In this document: piece after piece, positions 31,830 through 42,795 of the stretch
Layout: every line of letters begins with the position of its first letter
How positions within the stretch are numbered: position 1 is the first letter of the stretch
Assembly (NCBI GenBank): GCA_029204225.1
Contig: CM055110.1
Coordinates: 38,022,195-38,086,194, forward strand
DNA from: Diphasiastrum complanatum
Taxonomy: Eukaryota > Streptophyta > Lycopodiopsida > Lycopodiales > Lycopodiaceae
Length of the DNA stretch: 64,000 nucleotides
Direction of reading: 5' to 3'
The notes under the pieces: generated by a model
What the model was told of the DNA's origin: nothing
Seen by the model: only the letters and a program-made list of their open reading frames with translations
Database searches by the model: none
Program-made: the position numbers and the translations under genes

Positions 31830-32640
31830 CAAGCTGCACCACTATAAATGAGAGCATTGCCACGGGCTTGTATCTGCCTTGAGTCGTAGCCATTGCAAAC
31901 CACTACATGACACCATAGTGATCGCCTTGAGCCGTAGCCATCACCAACACTAGCACCACCGCTCTCATCAGAACCCGCAATCACACACCTCCACTCTTCC
32001 AACGGTAGAACCGAATCCCAGATATTGCACCAACCGTCTTGAACCGTAGCGACCACAATTCATTCATGTCATTCCTTCACACATAATAACCAGCATACAA
32101 CCGTTCCACCACAAGCAACCACATCCCACCTATCGTACCACCCATTTTCACCCGTAGGAACCGTCATCCATCATAACCCGTAGGCATTGTAATCTATCGT
32201 AACTGTACGAATCGTAAACACCCGCAACCACCGTCATCCATCGCAACCTGTATGGACTGCAATCCACCGTAACCCGTAGGTACAACAGTCCACTACAAAC
32301 CACCGTCATCCATCGCAACCTGTACAGACTACAATCCACCGTAACCCGTAGGTATAGCAACCCACCTCAAACCATTGCCATCCATCCCGAACTGTAGGAT
32401 CCGTCCACCATCGCAAACACACACAACTCACTATCATCCACTCTTGTCAATCCTCGCACCATGGAAATTGCAAGATCGCATTATAACGACCACTTACAAA
32501 TTCAACTGCTCCACTGCATTCTGATTATAGTCAATCATAATCCGCATCAACATACGTCCGTCCTAAACCCATCAAAAACTACACAACACTGCATTTAATC
32601 GCACCCATATCCACTCGACATCCTCGCAACCAATTCCGAC
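31830..32640 (+). repeat. 'CCATCGCAACCYGTA' repeat region with a 72-bp tandem unit
   Basis: Loose repeats of CATCCATCGCAACC and CACCGTAACCCGTAGG across the leader; two near-identical 72-bp units start at 32231 and 32303 (CCGTCATCCATCGCAACCTG...). Translates in no sensible frame. It resembles GC-poorer spacer satellites inside large gypsy leaders. Confidence 0.8.
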
Positions 32641-32650
32641 TGACACAGCT

Positions 32651-34231
32651 ATGGACCGCAAATCATCCCAACACTCTGTAATCCCCTCATCTCCATTCTT
32701 GATCCATGGAAACTGCAAGCCATCTACTATTCAGCCATATCAACCGCCACTGGTCTCATTGCACTCGCATCAACCGTGGACCCATAGCAACCGCATTCCA
32801 ACACCCGTATCCACCGTAACAAGAGTCCAAGAGCACGGTACTCTACAAGCTGTTATGGATCGCCCTTACGATCCGAATTCTACGGAGGACTATCCACCAG
32901 AGATGGTCTCCCCATCCACCGAACATGCTCGATTTAACAGATATTCTGAGATGAAATCCCAAGTCCAAGAGCCATCCACCAACCCATTCGACAGATGAGA
33001 ACCAATGCGTTATGAAGCTCCATGTGAACAACCACATTTTCATGCTGCCGAATCTTCACATGCACAAGATCACTTCAACGGAGCTTTTGCAAATAATGTT
33101 CCATGTACTGAAAAGCGTACCCCAAAGCTAGATTTACCTAAGTACGATGGTAACACTGATCCTCAAAGATTTCTTCAAGTCTTTGAGAATGCCTACGATG
33201 TTTATGGCGAAACATCACCAGACGTCATGGTACATCTCTTCTCGATGACCATGATCGATTGAGCCCGAGAATGGTTTTTTAACCTTGATCGTGAAGATAA
33301 ACGTGACTGGCCACTCTTGAAGGAGGCCTTTATCAAACGCTTCAAGCCATTTCGCTTGATCGAAAGTCCTTTTTTCAAGCTAAGTAACATCAAAATGACG
33401 AAAGACGAGAAAGTACGTGACTATATTGAACGATTTAAAAGATTAAAAAGTCAGGTACAAGAGCAACCCACTGAGTCCATGCTCATAATTTGGTTCCTTG
33501 TTGGACTTCCACGATGGATACGACGTGAACTTCGTTCCAATGATGAATATACATCATTGAAGCAAGCCATGTCTGCTGCCATTCGAGAGGAAGACGAGGG
33601 CTCAGATGTAGATGAACCATGTGAATGGAGAGCACATCGTGCTGTCCAAAAAGCTCGACCAAATGACAAAACTCAAGAAGAGTTGTGGAAAACACAGATG
33701 GAGTTGCTTAACCAGCAACACCAAGGACAGATGGAGAAACTCACGAAAGAGTTTCAAAACACTCTTAAGTCTATCCAGAGTTCGATGCCGGGTCAGTTAC
33801 CCGCTGGCCAAATCCACCATAGACAAGAGAACACGTGGTGCCCTCACTGTCGAGGTGCACACACTGGCAATGAGTGCCCTTCATACCAACCGGTCCCAGA
33901 TACTTCCTTGATCAAATGTGACATCTGCGACTTTATGGGGCATATCTCTCTTTATTGCTATTATAACCCGAGGAACCAGCCTCACAACCAGTCAGGAGGA
34001 CATTATCAACCTCCTCGACAACCAATAACATTATCAACCAATACCATGCGAAGAGTCCAGAATGTGTTCGCAAACACAGTTTCAAGGATTGTCCTAAACA
34101 ACCTAAGAGGATTCTTCCAGCATGTCATATCTCATCCGAACCTGTTAGAGTTCTCACTAGAGCTGAACGCCAACAATACGAACAACAACAAAACCATGGA
34201 AAATCAGCTGACCCACATGGAAGCCATTTGA
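32651..34231 (+). pseudogene. Gyp-1 gag
   Basis: Three consecutive frames (32651-32998, 33005-33262, 33317-34231). The core is the Retrotrans_gag domain: LDLPKYDGNTDPQRFLQVFENAY, AREWFFNL, WPLLKEAFIKRFKPF, KDEKVRDYIERFKRL, WFLVGLPRWIRRELR. A CX2C...C region (CPHCRGAHTGNEC) is followed by a true zinc knuckle (CDICDFMGHISLYC, about 33919-33960). Stops at 32996 and 33260 break it, and the tail (after 34231) is frameshifted. Confidence 0.9.
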
Positions 34232-34543
34232 CGGCTTCCACATTACCACAAGACTACCTAGACCCAAAAGTGGAACAAAGGCAATACAATGAATTTCGAG
34301 ATGAGTTTTTGCGAGAGGAAGAACATACAGGAAGTCTGTCATCAGCTCATATCCCTGAAAATGAGCAATTCCTATAGGGACTTGAAGTATTCTCTGACCT
34401 CATGCAAGCTCAACTCACCATGCCATTCCATACCACAATAAAATCCTTCACTGGGCTTCAACGTTATATCCATCGAAGTTTTCACCTACTATTCTTGATG
34501 AACAACAACAAACAGAAGAGATTCTTGAAATTCCCAAATTTCT

Positions 34544-35371
34544 ATGAATCTGTTGAATATAGGTGTTGCTAAGGGGACTAGCATCAACCTTCCTTTGTCC
34601 TATAAAGATTATCCCGCAGTATCTGCTATCCTAGATAGCGGATCAGGTGTTAATATAATGGCCTTGTCATTGGCAAAGTCATGGGACTTCCATATCCTCG
34701 ATCAACCACGTTACAAACTTTGCATGGCTGATCAACGAGTTACTGACCCTGCTGGTCATTTATCAAATATAAAAGTTCGTATAGCAGGTGTCACATTTGT
34801 GATAGATTGTGTCATCTTAGATTTACCAGAAGATGTCAATACATATAAACTCCTTCTTGGTACACCTTGGCTCCAGATGGAGGTGTTGTTCCAAGATTGT
34901 AAGCATAGCAAAATTACCTTTGGTAACCACGATAAACGAGTCATGGTTGACTCAAATGGCCATGTCAAGCCTGCCAAGGTATACGATAATTGGTCATCCA
35001 CAACATATGATGAATCAGATAGCGTCCCGATCCAACCAAAAAGTCACTATACAAGATCCATGGACATAATCAATTGGGGTCATGCACTAGCCATTGTGGA
35101 CTGTGCAAATTCCAATCGATGTCGTATCAAAACTACTGTAGCAGATGTAGATATTCTCCCATCTCCTACAGACATTGACACATCCATCATCCCACTTATG
35201 ATGATTGACCCGATTCCTATAGCGTGGTGCCCAGGAGAACCTAGTGTCTCTACTGCCCATGTTTCGGACGAAGGTATTCTTTCCATGGATGATGTAGACA
35301 TGACGGATGAACATGTACTCCTATATCTAGATGCACAACTTATCCGCCAAAATCAATTTCTAAGGAGATAA
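34544..35371 (+). CDS. Gyp-1 aspartic protease region
   Basis: 275 codons. Retropepsin-like domain with active site AILDSGSGVNIMAL (about 34625-34666), then a flap/hydrophobic segment (HLSNIKVRIAGVTFVIDCVILD) and the terminal 'LLGTPWLQMEV' motif. The active-site Asp is intact. The C-terminal ~100 residues are an acidic linker toward RT. The real start may be further upstream in the gag frame. Confidence 0.85.
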   Translation: MNLLNIGVAKGTSINLPLSYKDYPAVSAILDSGSGVNIMALSLAKSWDFHILDQPRYKLCMADQRVTDPAGHLSNIKVRIAGVTFVIDCVILDLPEDVNTYKLLLGTPWLQMEVLFQDCKHSKITFGNHDKRVMVDSNGHVKPAKVYDNWSSTTYDESDSVPIQPKSHYTRSMDIINWGHALAIVDCANSNRCRIKTTVADVDILPSPTDIDTSIIPLMMIDPIPIAWCPGEPSVSTAHVSDEGILSMDDVDMTDEHVLLYLDAQLIRQNQFLRR

Positions 35372-35385
35372 CGACACCAGGACCG

Positions 35386-35898
35386 TTGGCTCACGTCCAA
35401 TTGACATCCAAGGTACCCAACACACAGACATACAAGTCCAAACCCAAAGTATATACATGGGATGTGTATCCCAACGAAGTCTGGGATACAATTGACGACA
35501 ATATAAGTGAGGCACCAACACCGCCCACTCAAAAACCACAAAAACCTCGGTTACAAAAAAATAAAGTTATTGATACAAAATTAACCGAGCGTCAAAAACA
35601 GATGCGTGAGAAGCTTAAACATCCAATCAAGCCCTTGTCAAAAGGGACAGAACATAAACAATCCGACCAAGCTTCCACGTCCGGTAGTGAATCAATTCAG
35701 TTGATTCCCAAAGTTCCCGAAACTTTTGTCAACCCACCTTTTGATCTTCCACAGAAGTTCAAAGACTTTACACTGGATGACGTTGTTATCCAGTTACCAC
35801 AGCCGCATTGGGAACCTACACCAAGTTCCAATTCCTTTGAAAGACCTGCTAAGACAATTTCACTTAACCTTAAAGATCTTGACGAGGAGATAGATTGA
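35386..35898 (+). CDS. Gyp-1 protease-RT linker
   Basis: 170 codons with no enzyme motif: Pro/Lys/Gln-rich (TPPTQKPQKPRLQKN) and charged. It lies between protease and RT in a polyprotein that is interrupted by stops at 35371 and 35896. Confidence 0.6.
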   Translation: MAHVQLTSKVPNTQTYKSKPKVYTWDVYPNEVWDTIDDNISEAPTPPTQKPQKPRLQKNKVIDTKLTERQKQMREKLKHPIKPLSKGTEHKQSDQASTSGSESIQLIPKVPETFVNPPFDLPQKFKDFTLDDVVIQLPQPHWEPTPSSNSFERPAKTISLNLKDLDEEID

Positions 35899-35919
35899 AT
35901 AGTTCATGTTGGTGCACAT

Positions 35920-36770
35920 TTGTCATCAACCCAACTTTCTGATCTGAAAACATTACTCCGCAAATATAGAGATGTATTTGCATGGAATTATACAGAAATG
36001 AAAGGAATCCCACCTGAAATAGTCGTCCATAGAATTTCTTTAGAAGACAATGCTAAGCCTGTTAGGGCTAAGCCTTACCAAAGTAACCCTATCTATCGTG
36101 AGAGGATCGATGAGGATATTAAAAAATTGCTGGATGCTGGCTTCATTTATGAAGTTCAACATACTGATTGGGTATCACCCATTGTGGTTGTACCCAAGAA
36201 AAATGGCAAGCTTCGTATCTGTGTCGATCTCAAGAACCTTAATGCGGTTACAAAGAAAGACCATTTTCTCTTGTCTTTAACGACCCAAATCTTAGAGGAA
36301 ATGGCAGGAGTTGAAGCTTTCAGCTTCTTGGATGGATTCAGCTGTTATTTCCTTGTTCAAATAGCCCCTGAAGATAAACATAAAATGGCCTTTGCCATAG
36401 AGAACGGGGTTTATGCTTATAACGTTATGCCTTTTGGCTTATGCAACGCCCCTTCAACATTCCAGAGGGTCATGCAACTGCATTTCAAGATCTGTTACAT
36501 CGGATCGTGGAGATTTATCTCGACGATCTAGGTGTACATTCCTCGGCAGCTACGCACCTTCATGCCCTGGAGAAAATCTTCATTCGCTGTCATAGATTTG
36601 AAATCTCACTAAACCCTGATAAATGCCAAATATGGGTCACCCATGGGGTCGTACTCGGGCATATAATTTCAAAGGATGGTATTTCTACCGACCTGTCAAA
36701 AATCAAGGTTACAGTGGAAAGTAAGTATATGTCTTCCTCGGTCATACAAATTATTATTGCATCTTTATAA
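35920..36770 (+). pseudogene. Gyp-1 reverse transcriptase
   Basis: Motifs in order: YRDVFAWNYTEMKGIPPEIVVHRI, GFIYEVQHTDWVSPIVVVPKKNGKLRICVDLKNLN, FSFLDGFSCYFLVQIAPED, MPFGLCNAPSTFQRVM, then in the next frame VEIYLDDLGVHSS (catalytic YLDD) and GHIISKDGIS. One frameshift near 36480-36530 separates the palm halves. Otherwise complete, with a short break at 36770. Confidence 0.92.
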
Positions 36771-36808
36771 TCGACTATGCCGGCAAGGCCCGCCTCATTT
36801 ATTTAGTT

Positions 36809-37105
36809 GTGGTAGATTCTCACTGGACCGAAGAACGAATTAAGGCCTTTGAGGAGTTGAAAATAGCCCTCACCACGGCTCCCATACTCCGCTCGCCAGA
36901 TTACACGAAAGAGTTCCATGTGCATACTGACGCAAGTAAGTATGCCATTGGAGGTCTTCTTGCGCAACCGAACGAGTATGGCAAAGACCTCAAATCCTGT
37001 AAAACGGGAAGTATAGCTCAATGGTTGTTGATTTTAGAAGAATTTAATTTTCGTGTAGTCGTTCGGAAAGGGACCCAACATTTCCTGGCGGATCACCTTT
37101 CCTGA
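36809..37105 (+). pseudogene. Gyp-1 RNase H, internally deleted
   Basis: Starts HWTEERIKAFEELK and FHVHTDASKYAIGGLLAQ (first catalytic Asp), then jumps from 'NEYGKDLKS' directly to the end region LEEFNFRVVVRKGTQHFLADHLS. The middle of the domain, with the other acidic residues, is absent. Inactive. Confidence 0.85.
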
Positions 37106-37279
37106 CTACCAAGTGCTGAAAAAGCAACTGCACCAGTCAATGATGATCTCCCTGATGCATGCCTTTTTCAGATCGATGCTACACCCTTATGGGCTGAGGA
37201 GATTACTCAGTTCCTAACGACAGGCAGACTAAAAGAAGGCCTGAGTACGACGAAATTTTTTTTTTTTTTTACTAAAAGC

Positions 37280-38477
37280 AGCACCCTTTCAGTTAATAGC
37301 GGGACAACTTTACAAAAGGGGCATTGACGGTATCATTCGTCGATGTGCTTATGAATCGGAGATACGACCTATCATATCTCAGGCTCATGAGGGCATCGGA
37401 GGTGGCCACTTTTCTTCTGAATCCACAACGAAGATGATCCTTCGAGCATGATTGTGGTGGCCATCTTTGTTTAAGGACACATTTGCTATCATTAAAGCAT
37501 GTGATGTTTGTCAATGAGCAAAAAAAAATACCAAAGCAGACTTCACACCACTGACTCCAATTATAGAAGACAAAGCCTTCCATACGTGGAGAATTGTTGG
37601 ACCAATCAGTCCAGCCGCAAAACATACCCAAGCTCGTTACATCCTCATAGCCATAGATTACGCCACTAAGTGGGTTGAGGCTCGAGCAACGAAGGGTGCC
37701 AACGCAAAAATAGTTGCGTGTTTTCTTTACGAAAACATTATTACACATTTTGGCTGTTCCATAGAGCTAGTTAGTGATTGCGACACATATTTTTTAAATG
37801 CTGTCATTGATAACCTCCTTCGCCATTACCTTGTCGTTCACAGAAAGGGTACACCACCGTACTATCCTAGATGTAATCGCCAGGCTGAATCAACTAACAA
37901 GATGATATGTAAAATTTTGACCAAGATAGTTGAAACCAGTTGTTCTGATTGGGAAACAAAACTTTTCTCAGTTGTCTGGGCTTACCGCACCACCCCAAAG
38001 AAAGCCACTGGGTGGGTTACCCCTTTCCACTTAGTATATGGTCAAGAGGCGGTAATGCCTGTAGAATTCTTAGTACCTTCGCTAAGAGTCATGGAAGCTT
38101 TTTCAATAGATCTCTGTGAAAAAGCTACAATAGAACAACAAGTCAAAACTAGGCTATTTACGTTAGCCCAGTTAAACGATATGAGACTAATATCTTACCA
38201 CACACAACTAGTTAACAAACGATGCCAAAAGGCCTGGCATGACCGTCACCTACGCAATAAAGATCTACACTTAGGTGACCAGGTGCTTTTTTATACATCA
38301 AAGAAGCACCCCGGCAAATTGAAATTCAGAAGTGAGGGGCTGTATGTTATTAATAAAATCTTTCCTAATGGTGCAGTCCAATTGCACACACTTGACGGGA
38401 TACTCCTAGACACTGTCGTAAATGGTGGTCGTCTACGGCAATATTACAAAGAGTTGTTCTTTGTTGATCCAATTTAA
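37280..38477 (+). pseudogene. Gyp-1 integrase
   Basis: An HHCC-like finger region (AHEGIGGGHFS...CDVCQ, with stops at about 37450 and 37517), catalytic core with IAIDYATKWVEA, ELVSDCDTYF and QAESTNK (D, D, E present), then LFSVVWAYRTTPKKATG, TPFHLVYGQEAVMPVE and a C-terminal tail (RNKDLHLGDQVLFY, LKFRSEGLYVINKI) ending at 38477. No chromodomain. 37902-38477 is a continuous frame; upstream stops make the copy inactive. Confidence 0.9.
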
Positions 38478-38689
38478 CATCTTTTCTAAAATGATAGGCT
38501 ACACCATAGAAAATGATTCTCACACTTTAGCCACCTCATCTTTGTCTAACTGGTATCTCAGGCATACAAACATTCCTGGAGATACACCTTTTTCATAAGA
38601 ACTTCTACTTTGAGCCACAGTCATATTTTTCCTTTGAAGTTCTTCAATTGCATCAAACAAATCCATTCCTTCATAATGTGGTTTTCTCA

Positions 38690-39060
38690 AATCTCAACCG
38701 AAGTGCTTCTCTCAAATCTCAACCGAAGCACTTCTCTCAAATCTCAGCCTGAGCACTTCGCTCAAATCTCAACCAAAGCGTTCCGTTAAATCTCAACCGA
38801 AGCGTTCAATGGCACCTCACATCTCGACCGGAGCCAGTCCTTCAGTCTCGACCGGAGCCACTCTTTCAGTCTCGACCGGAGCCACTCCTTCAGTCTCGAC
38901 TGGAGCCACTCATTCAGTCTCGACCGAAGCCACTCCTTCAAGTCTCGACCGGAGCCCGTCCATCCATCTCGACCGACACCATCCTTCAAATCTCAACCGA
39001 CGCCAGTCCACCAAATCTCAACCGACGCCCTTAACACTGTCTGAACTCTCAACCGACTCA
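38690..39060 (+). repeat. Second TCTCAACCGAAGC / TCTCGACCGGAGC array
   Basis: About 18 copies of a 14-24-bp unit; in one frame it encodes SVSTGATPSVSTGAT. It is the same motif as in the leader (31225-31775). Confidence 0.88.
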
Positions 39061-39094
39061 ATTTTTTCAGAACCTTATTTCTTTCATTTCTCCT

Positions 39095-39887
39095 CCATGT
39101 CGTCCAATCCCAGTTCCAGTTATGATGATCCCGAAGCAAATAAGCTTGACATCCAACTGTACAAGTTAGATCTTACAGAGATGCAGACCTGGTACCAGTA
39201 GGCAGAGTAATTCTTCAAGGAAATTGAATTCCAGATCCATGTCCTGATGGGTTATCAAAGCCCGTACCTGGTACATATGGCATATGCCAACTATCATGCA
39301 ATGGCAAAGTCATGCCAAATCATAGTTCCACCTATCAGGAACTATGTTTATAACGTATCTTTTGCGGCAGTCGACTTGCAACCTTATGGGTTCCCGCGAG
39401 GACCAAATGCTATCTCAAGGACACTCCAAAAGGTAGAGCAAACGACATACTTCAAGTACATCGATCCCTCTGTGACCAAGTGGAAGAATAAGGATGGGTA
39501 CAGACTGGAAGCCATCAATGACCAGCAGCTCCAAGCAGCATGTGCCTATCTCATCAGATGCACACAAAAACCACGGATGAAAGTGCTGAGGGTACCCATG
39601 TCCTTGTTTCACATGATGGTAGATTCACGACTACATGCCCAGAACCTCTATGATTGGGCATAGTTTGCTTCGAATTGCCTACATGACTGCCTTAAGAACA
39701 AGCAGCCCCTCACAGTACTGGGATATCTTATGACAGATATCACTCTTTACCAAGTACAGAACGGGCTAAAGCTTCAACAACACCTGCAACTTGTGGACAA
39801 GGCATGGGACATTCCCATTGAGTCCAAAAAGTCAAGCGTGCATGATCAAGAGCTACATCACCATCGAGATCCCAACCTAAACCAGTA
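39095..39887 (+). pseudogene. Gyp-1 accessory ORF 1, unrecognised
   Basis: A single reading frame from ATG near 39100 (MSSNPSSSYDDPEANKLD) to about 39887, interrupted by TAG near 39199, TAA near 39208 and TAG at 39661, each explainable as one C-to-T change in a Gln codon. Content is mostly helical and soluble: MAYANYHAMAKSCQII, AFAAVDL-type stretch, LQAACAYLIRCTQKPRMKVL, LTVLGYLMTDITLYQVQ. I do not recognise the family. The relationship to retroviral capsid-like or host proteins is open. Confidence 0.6.
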
Positions 39888-39992
39888 AATACCAGTATTC
39901 TCCCTCTGGTACAGAAGCGAAGAAGCCCACAACCGGATCCACAAGAAGTCACAACCTCCGAAGCTCAACAGGCCGCTACCTCCAAGGCCCAA

Positions 39993-41351
39993 TTGCGAAA
40001 CAAAAGGCAACAAAGGATGAAAAGACAACTTCAGGCTAGGAGCACATCTCCAACCGGGTCAGCATCAGACGGCTCAACTTCGGATGATGGAAGCTCATCC
40101 ACGGCATCACAACAACACTCATCACCCTCACATGTCATTGACGAGGGTGATGGAGCAACTACTTCCACACCAACACCTGACACGACAATATCTCAAGTCA
40201 CAGGTCAGCCAGAAAAAGTCACCACCCCACCCACACTGTTTACCACGCCAACGCCACCAACATCACCACCGGCACAAGTTTTGCGGGGGGGGGAGGAGTG
40301 GGGATATCCAGTCCCCAGGACACGGAAGCGGCTCAGCAACCACACGACCAACAACCACATGCCCAGCAAGTCCACACATTGGACACATCGCAATATTTTG
40401 ATGCTGCGGACCTGATGGAAATAAGCGACGACGAGCCAGAGTCTGACCCCTCCACTAACCACCACAACCACAAGAGTTACTAACATCATCCCTCCACTCC
40501 CTCCACTCCCTCCACCTCCACCTCCACCTCCATCTTCAGCTCTAACACAACATTTATTTTCTGGTTTAGCCTCACCATCCCACACTCCAAATCAGTACCC
40601 AACCCTCACTAACCCTGATAAGCTCACCAAAGCAGCCAAGCGCTCAATGATTGGCCTATCCGAAACGAGCTACCATATGGATTGGTTGGTGAGCCAATAT
40701 CAAATGCTCGAGAGCAAGGTCCAGCATCAAGACCAAGAAATTACACATCATCAGAGGTTGGCCAAAGAAAAAGAAAGAGAAACAATGGAAATCAAATCCA
40801 TGATGGCCGGACAGAAGACCACTCTGGAAGAGGTCCAGCAGCAACTGAAGCACCAGATGGTCCAAATCGACCAAGTACGAGATGGATCATCGGGTGCAAT
40901 GACAGTCGATGCTCTTCTAGTCAAGCTCGAATATATTCAATTCCAGGCCCCACAGGCCTCAGCCATCTGGATGGAAAAGTATGTAAGGCTAATCCAAGAA
41001 CGAGAGGCCGAGAAGAAAAATTGCAAAAATATTGTGGCCAAGCAAGAGAAGATCATCCTGGAGTCCCAGAAGCAGTTGGAAGACACAACGAAGGTCCTAC
41101 AACAAGTCTTGGACAAGGTGAACCAATTGTGGGACACGACGTGCAAGGCCCAAGCAGGTGCTCATTCAAAGAAGCCACGGGACGATGATGGTAATGATGG
41201 AACAAGGAATCAGGGCAAGCAAACCCAACCTTTAGATGGTAGCTCGGGATCGGGTGGCCAGAGAGCCAATGCTGCTTCCAGGACTTTTCCCCGACCCCCT
41301 CCCACCTTTCTGCATTTAATTTTTTCGAAACATTTATTCCAACTTACTTGA
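39993..41351 (+). pseudogene. Gyp-1 accessory ORF 2: Pro/Ser/Thr-rich and coiled-coil protein
   Basis: Begins MRNKRQQRMKRQLQARS, then a Ser/Thr/Pro-rich low-complexity region. A G9 run at 40285-40293 coincides with a frame change into 40298-40483 (acidic, ISDDEPESDPS). From about 40440 the first frame is open again through a polyproline stretch and a long coiled coil (HHQRLAKEKERETMEI, LEEVQQQLKHQMVQIDQV, KIILESQKQLEDTTKVLQQ; 40700-41130). It ends in a Gly/Asn-rich tail. Function unknown; a structural or packaging role would be a guess. Confidence 0.6.
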
Positions 41352-41394
41352 TTCTTTCATCTTCTCTCTCTCTCCATCACCTCCTAGCAAAATA

Positions 41395-42473
41395 ATGGGC
41401 CCATCAAAAGGTCCAGCTGACACATACAAAGCCCGACGGGACGAATTCCTCCAACAACTCCACTCCTCCGGTGCGGCGTATAACTTGTTAAACCCACCTC
41501 CTCCAAAACCTGTCATTCCCACACCCCTCTCTCCAGACCATTCCATCCCTGACCTTCTAGAAACTAACACCAACATGGGGGGTGATGATGACTTTATGGC
41601 AGATCAATTAGAGACTAGAAGGTTCTCGCCCAGGCAAGACACGGACGCAGCTGAGCCATCGACAAGCGAGCGAGTTAAAGAAAAAGATATGGGCACCAAG
41701 GCCCTAGATGATTATCTGGCAAGGCCATCACAACCGCGTAGGACAACTTTCCCTACCAAGCCCAGAGGCAAATTGGCTGACACAAGAGAGTCAGAGAAGT
41801 TTGAGAGGAAATACCCTCCCAACATGAGGGGAGACAAAGAGGACGTAGATCAAAGCCAATACTCCACCAGGGCCGAGATCATTGCGACATTACAACCACA
41901 ACTGGAGTGGCGGAATAAAGTCCTGAAGGATAGCAGCGACTCCAAGAGTATCTGAAGGCACCGGCATGGAAGCGAGTGGATCCCTTCTACATGCCACTCA
42001 AACGCAAAAATTCATGACCGGTAGAAAAGCCACAAGTGGAGTTGGTAAACTGGCCAGTCATTCCGGAAATTTCAGAGAGAACCTCCCCGGATGATCTGAG
42101 GCTACAATTACTCGACTTCGGACACAAGTACAAAACAAGTGCCAACTTTTGCGTGCAAGAAAGTGCCGAATATTGCAGATCTATGGCCTTTCTGATGAAA
42201 CAATATTGTTTCTGGGATCGAGGCATAGATCCCATCAAGATCAACCCTAATGTAGCCCTCCAGTCGGAAGAAGACCTTGAGATGATGGCCAGGCTATACT
42301 ACAGAGCGGCCTTCATGTCTTCACGCTATGTGACCATGGTGGAAGACTGGAAGCCCTGGGGCGAAAGACGAGCGAGAGAAAGCAAACGACACGACGACGA
42401 GGTGAGCACGACTCGCAAGAAGTTCTCAAGAGGGCTGGAATGCAGCGGCCAATTGAGAGACTTCCAATTTTAG
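41395..42473 (+). pseudogene. Gyp-1 accessory ORF 3, unrecognised
   Basis: 41395-41955 (MGPSKGPADTYKARRDEF, Pro-rich, then RGDKEDVDQSQYSTRAEIIATL) continues after a frame change near 41945 (PAWKRVDPFYMPLKRK) and a stop near 42017 into 42036-42473 (ELVNWPVIPEISERTSPDDLRL, CVQESAEYCRSMAF, ARLYYRAAFMSSRYVTMVEDWKPWGERRARES). The last part ends at the Cop-5 junction. No known domain seen. Confidence 0.55.
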
Positions 42474-42479
42474 AGATTT

Positions 42480-42795
42480 TTCTGTGTGACTTTGCAATTG
42501 CACAAGCCTCACAAGGCTTGAAATCTTTACAAAGAGATTTTGGAAGATCATCAGCCTTCACCTTCTTAACCATAGAAGACATAGATTTAAAGTTAAGATG
42601 ACCCAACCTTCTATGCCACAGCTCCTCCTCAGATAACAAAACAACTTCACAAAGGTTTGCATTCTCATAAGAATTCAACTTAAAAATTCTACCACATCTA
42701 CTTCCATCATCAAGGATCTCATCTTTTCTCTTGATAAAACATGTATTGGAGTTGAACTTTACAGTGACAACCATTATCAAGCAACTTTGCCACAC
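42480..42795 (-). pseudogene. Cop-5 GAG-pre-integrase domain and integrase finger
   Basis: Minus strand: FKLNSYENANLCEVVLLSEEE, LWHRRLGHLNFKSMSSM and CEACAIAKSHR. It overlaps the protease frame with a frameshift near 42760. Truncated at the Gyp-1 junction, so the frame continues into foreign sequence. Confidence 0.85.

Larger units (their letters stand above)
29902..42478 (+). mobile_element. Gyp-1: large plus-strand Ty3/gypsy element with extra 3' ORFs, 3' end missing
   Basis: Order: LTR (29902-31007), TTTGGCGCC leader, short-motif arrays, gag, protease, RT, RNase H, integrase, a second motif array, then about 3.4 kb of ORFs with no retroelement domain I recognise. No chromodomain after integrase. 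No 3' LTR: the sequence is joined at about 42478 to Cop-5 integrase. Many stops and frameshifts. Position of the extra ORFs downstream of integrase is the notable feature. Confidence 0.85.

Noticed and set aside
37255-37275. T-run as a terminator
   Set aside because: It is a homopolymer inside a decayed gypsy pol gene; not meaningful in a plant pol II context.
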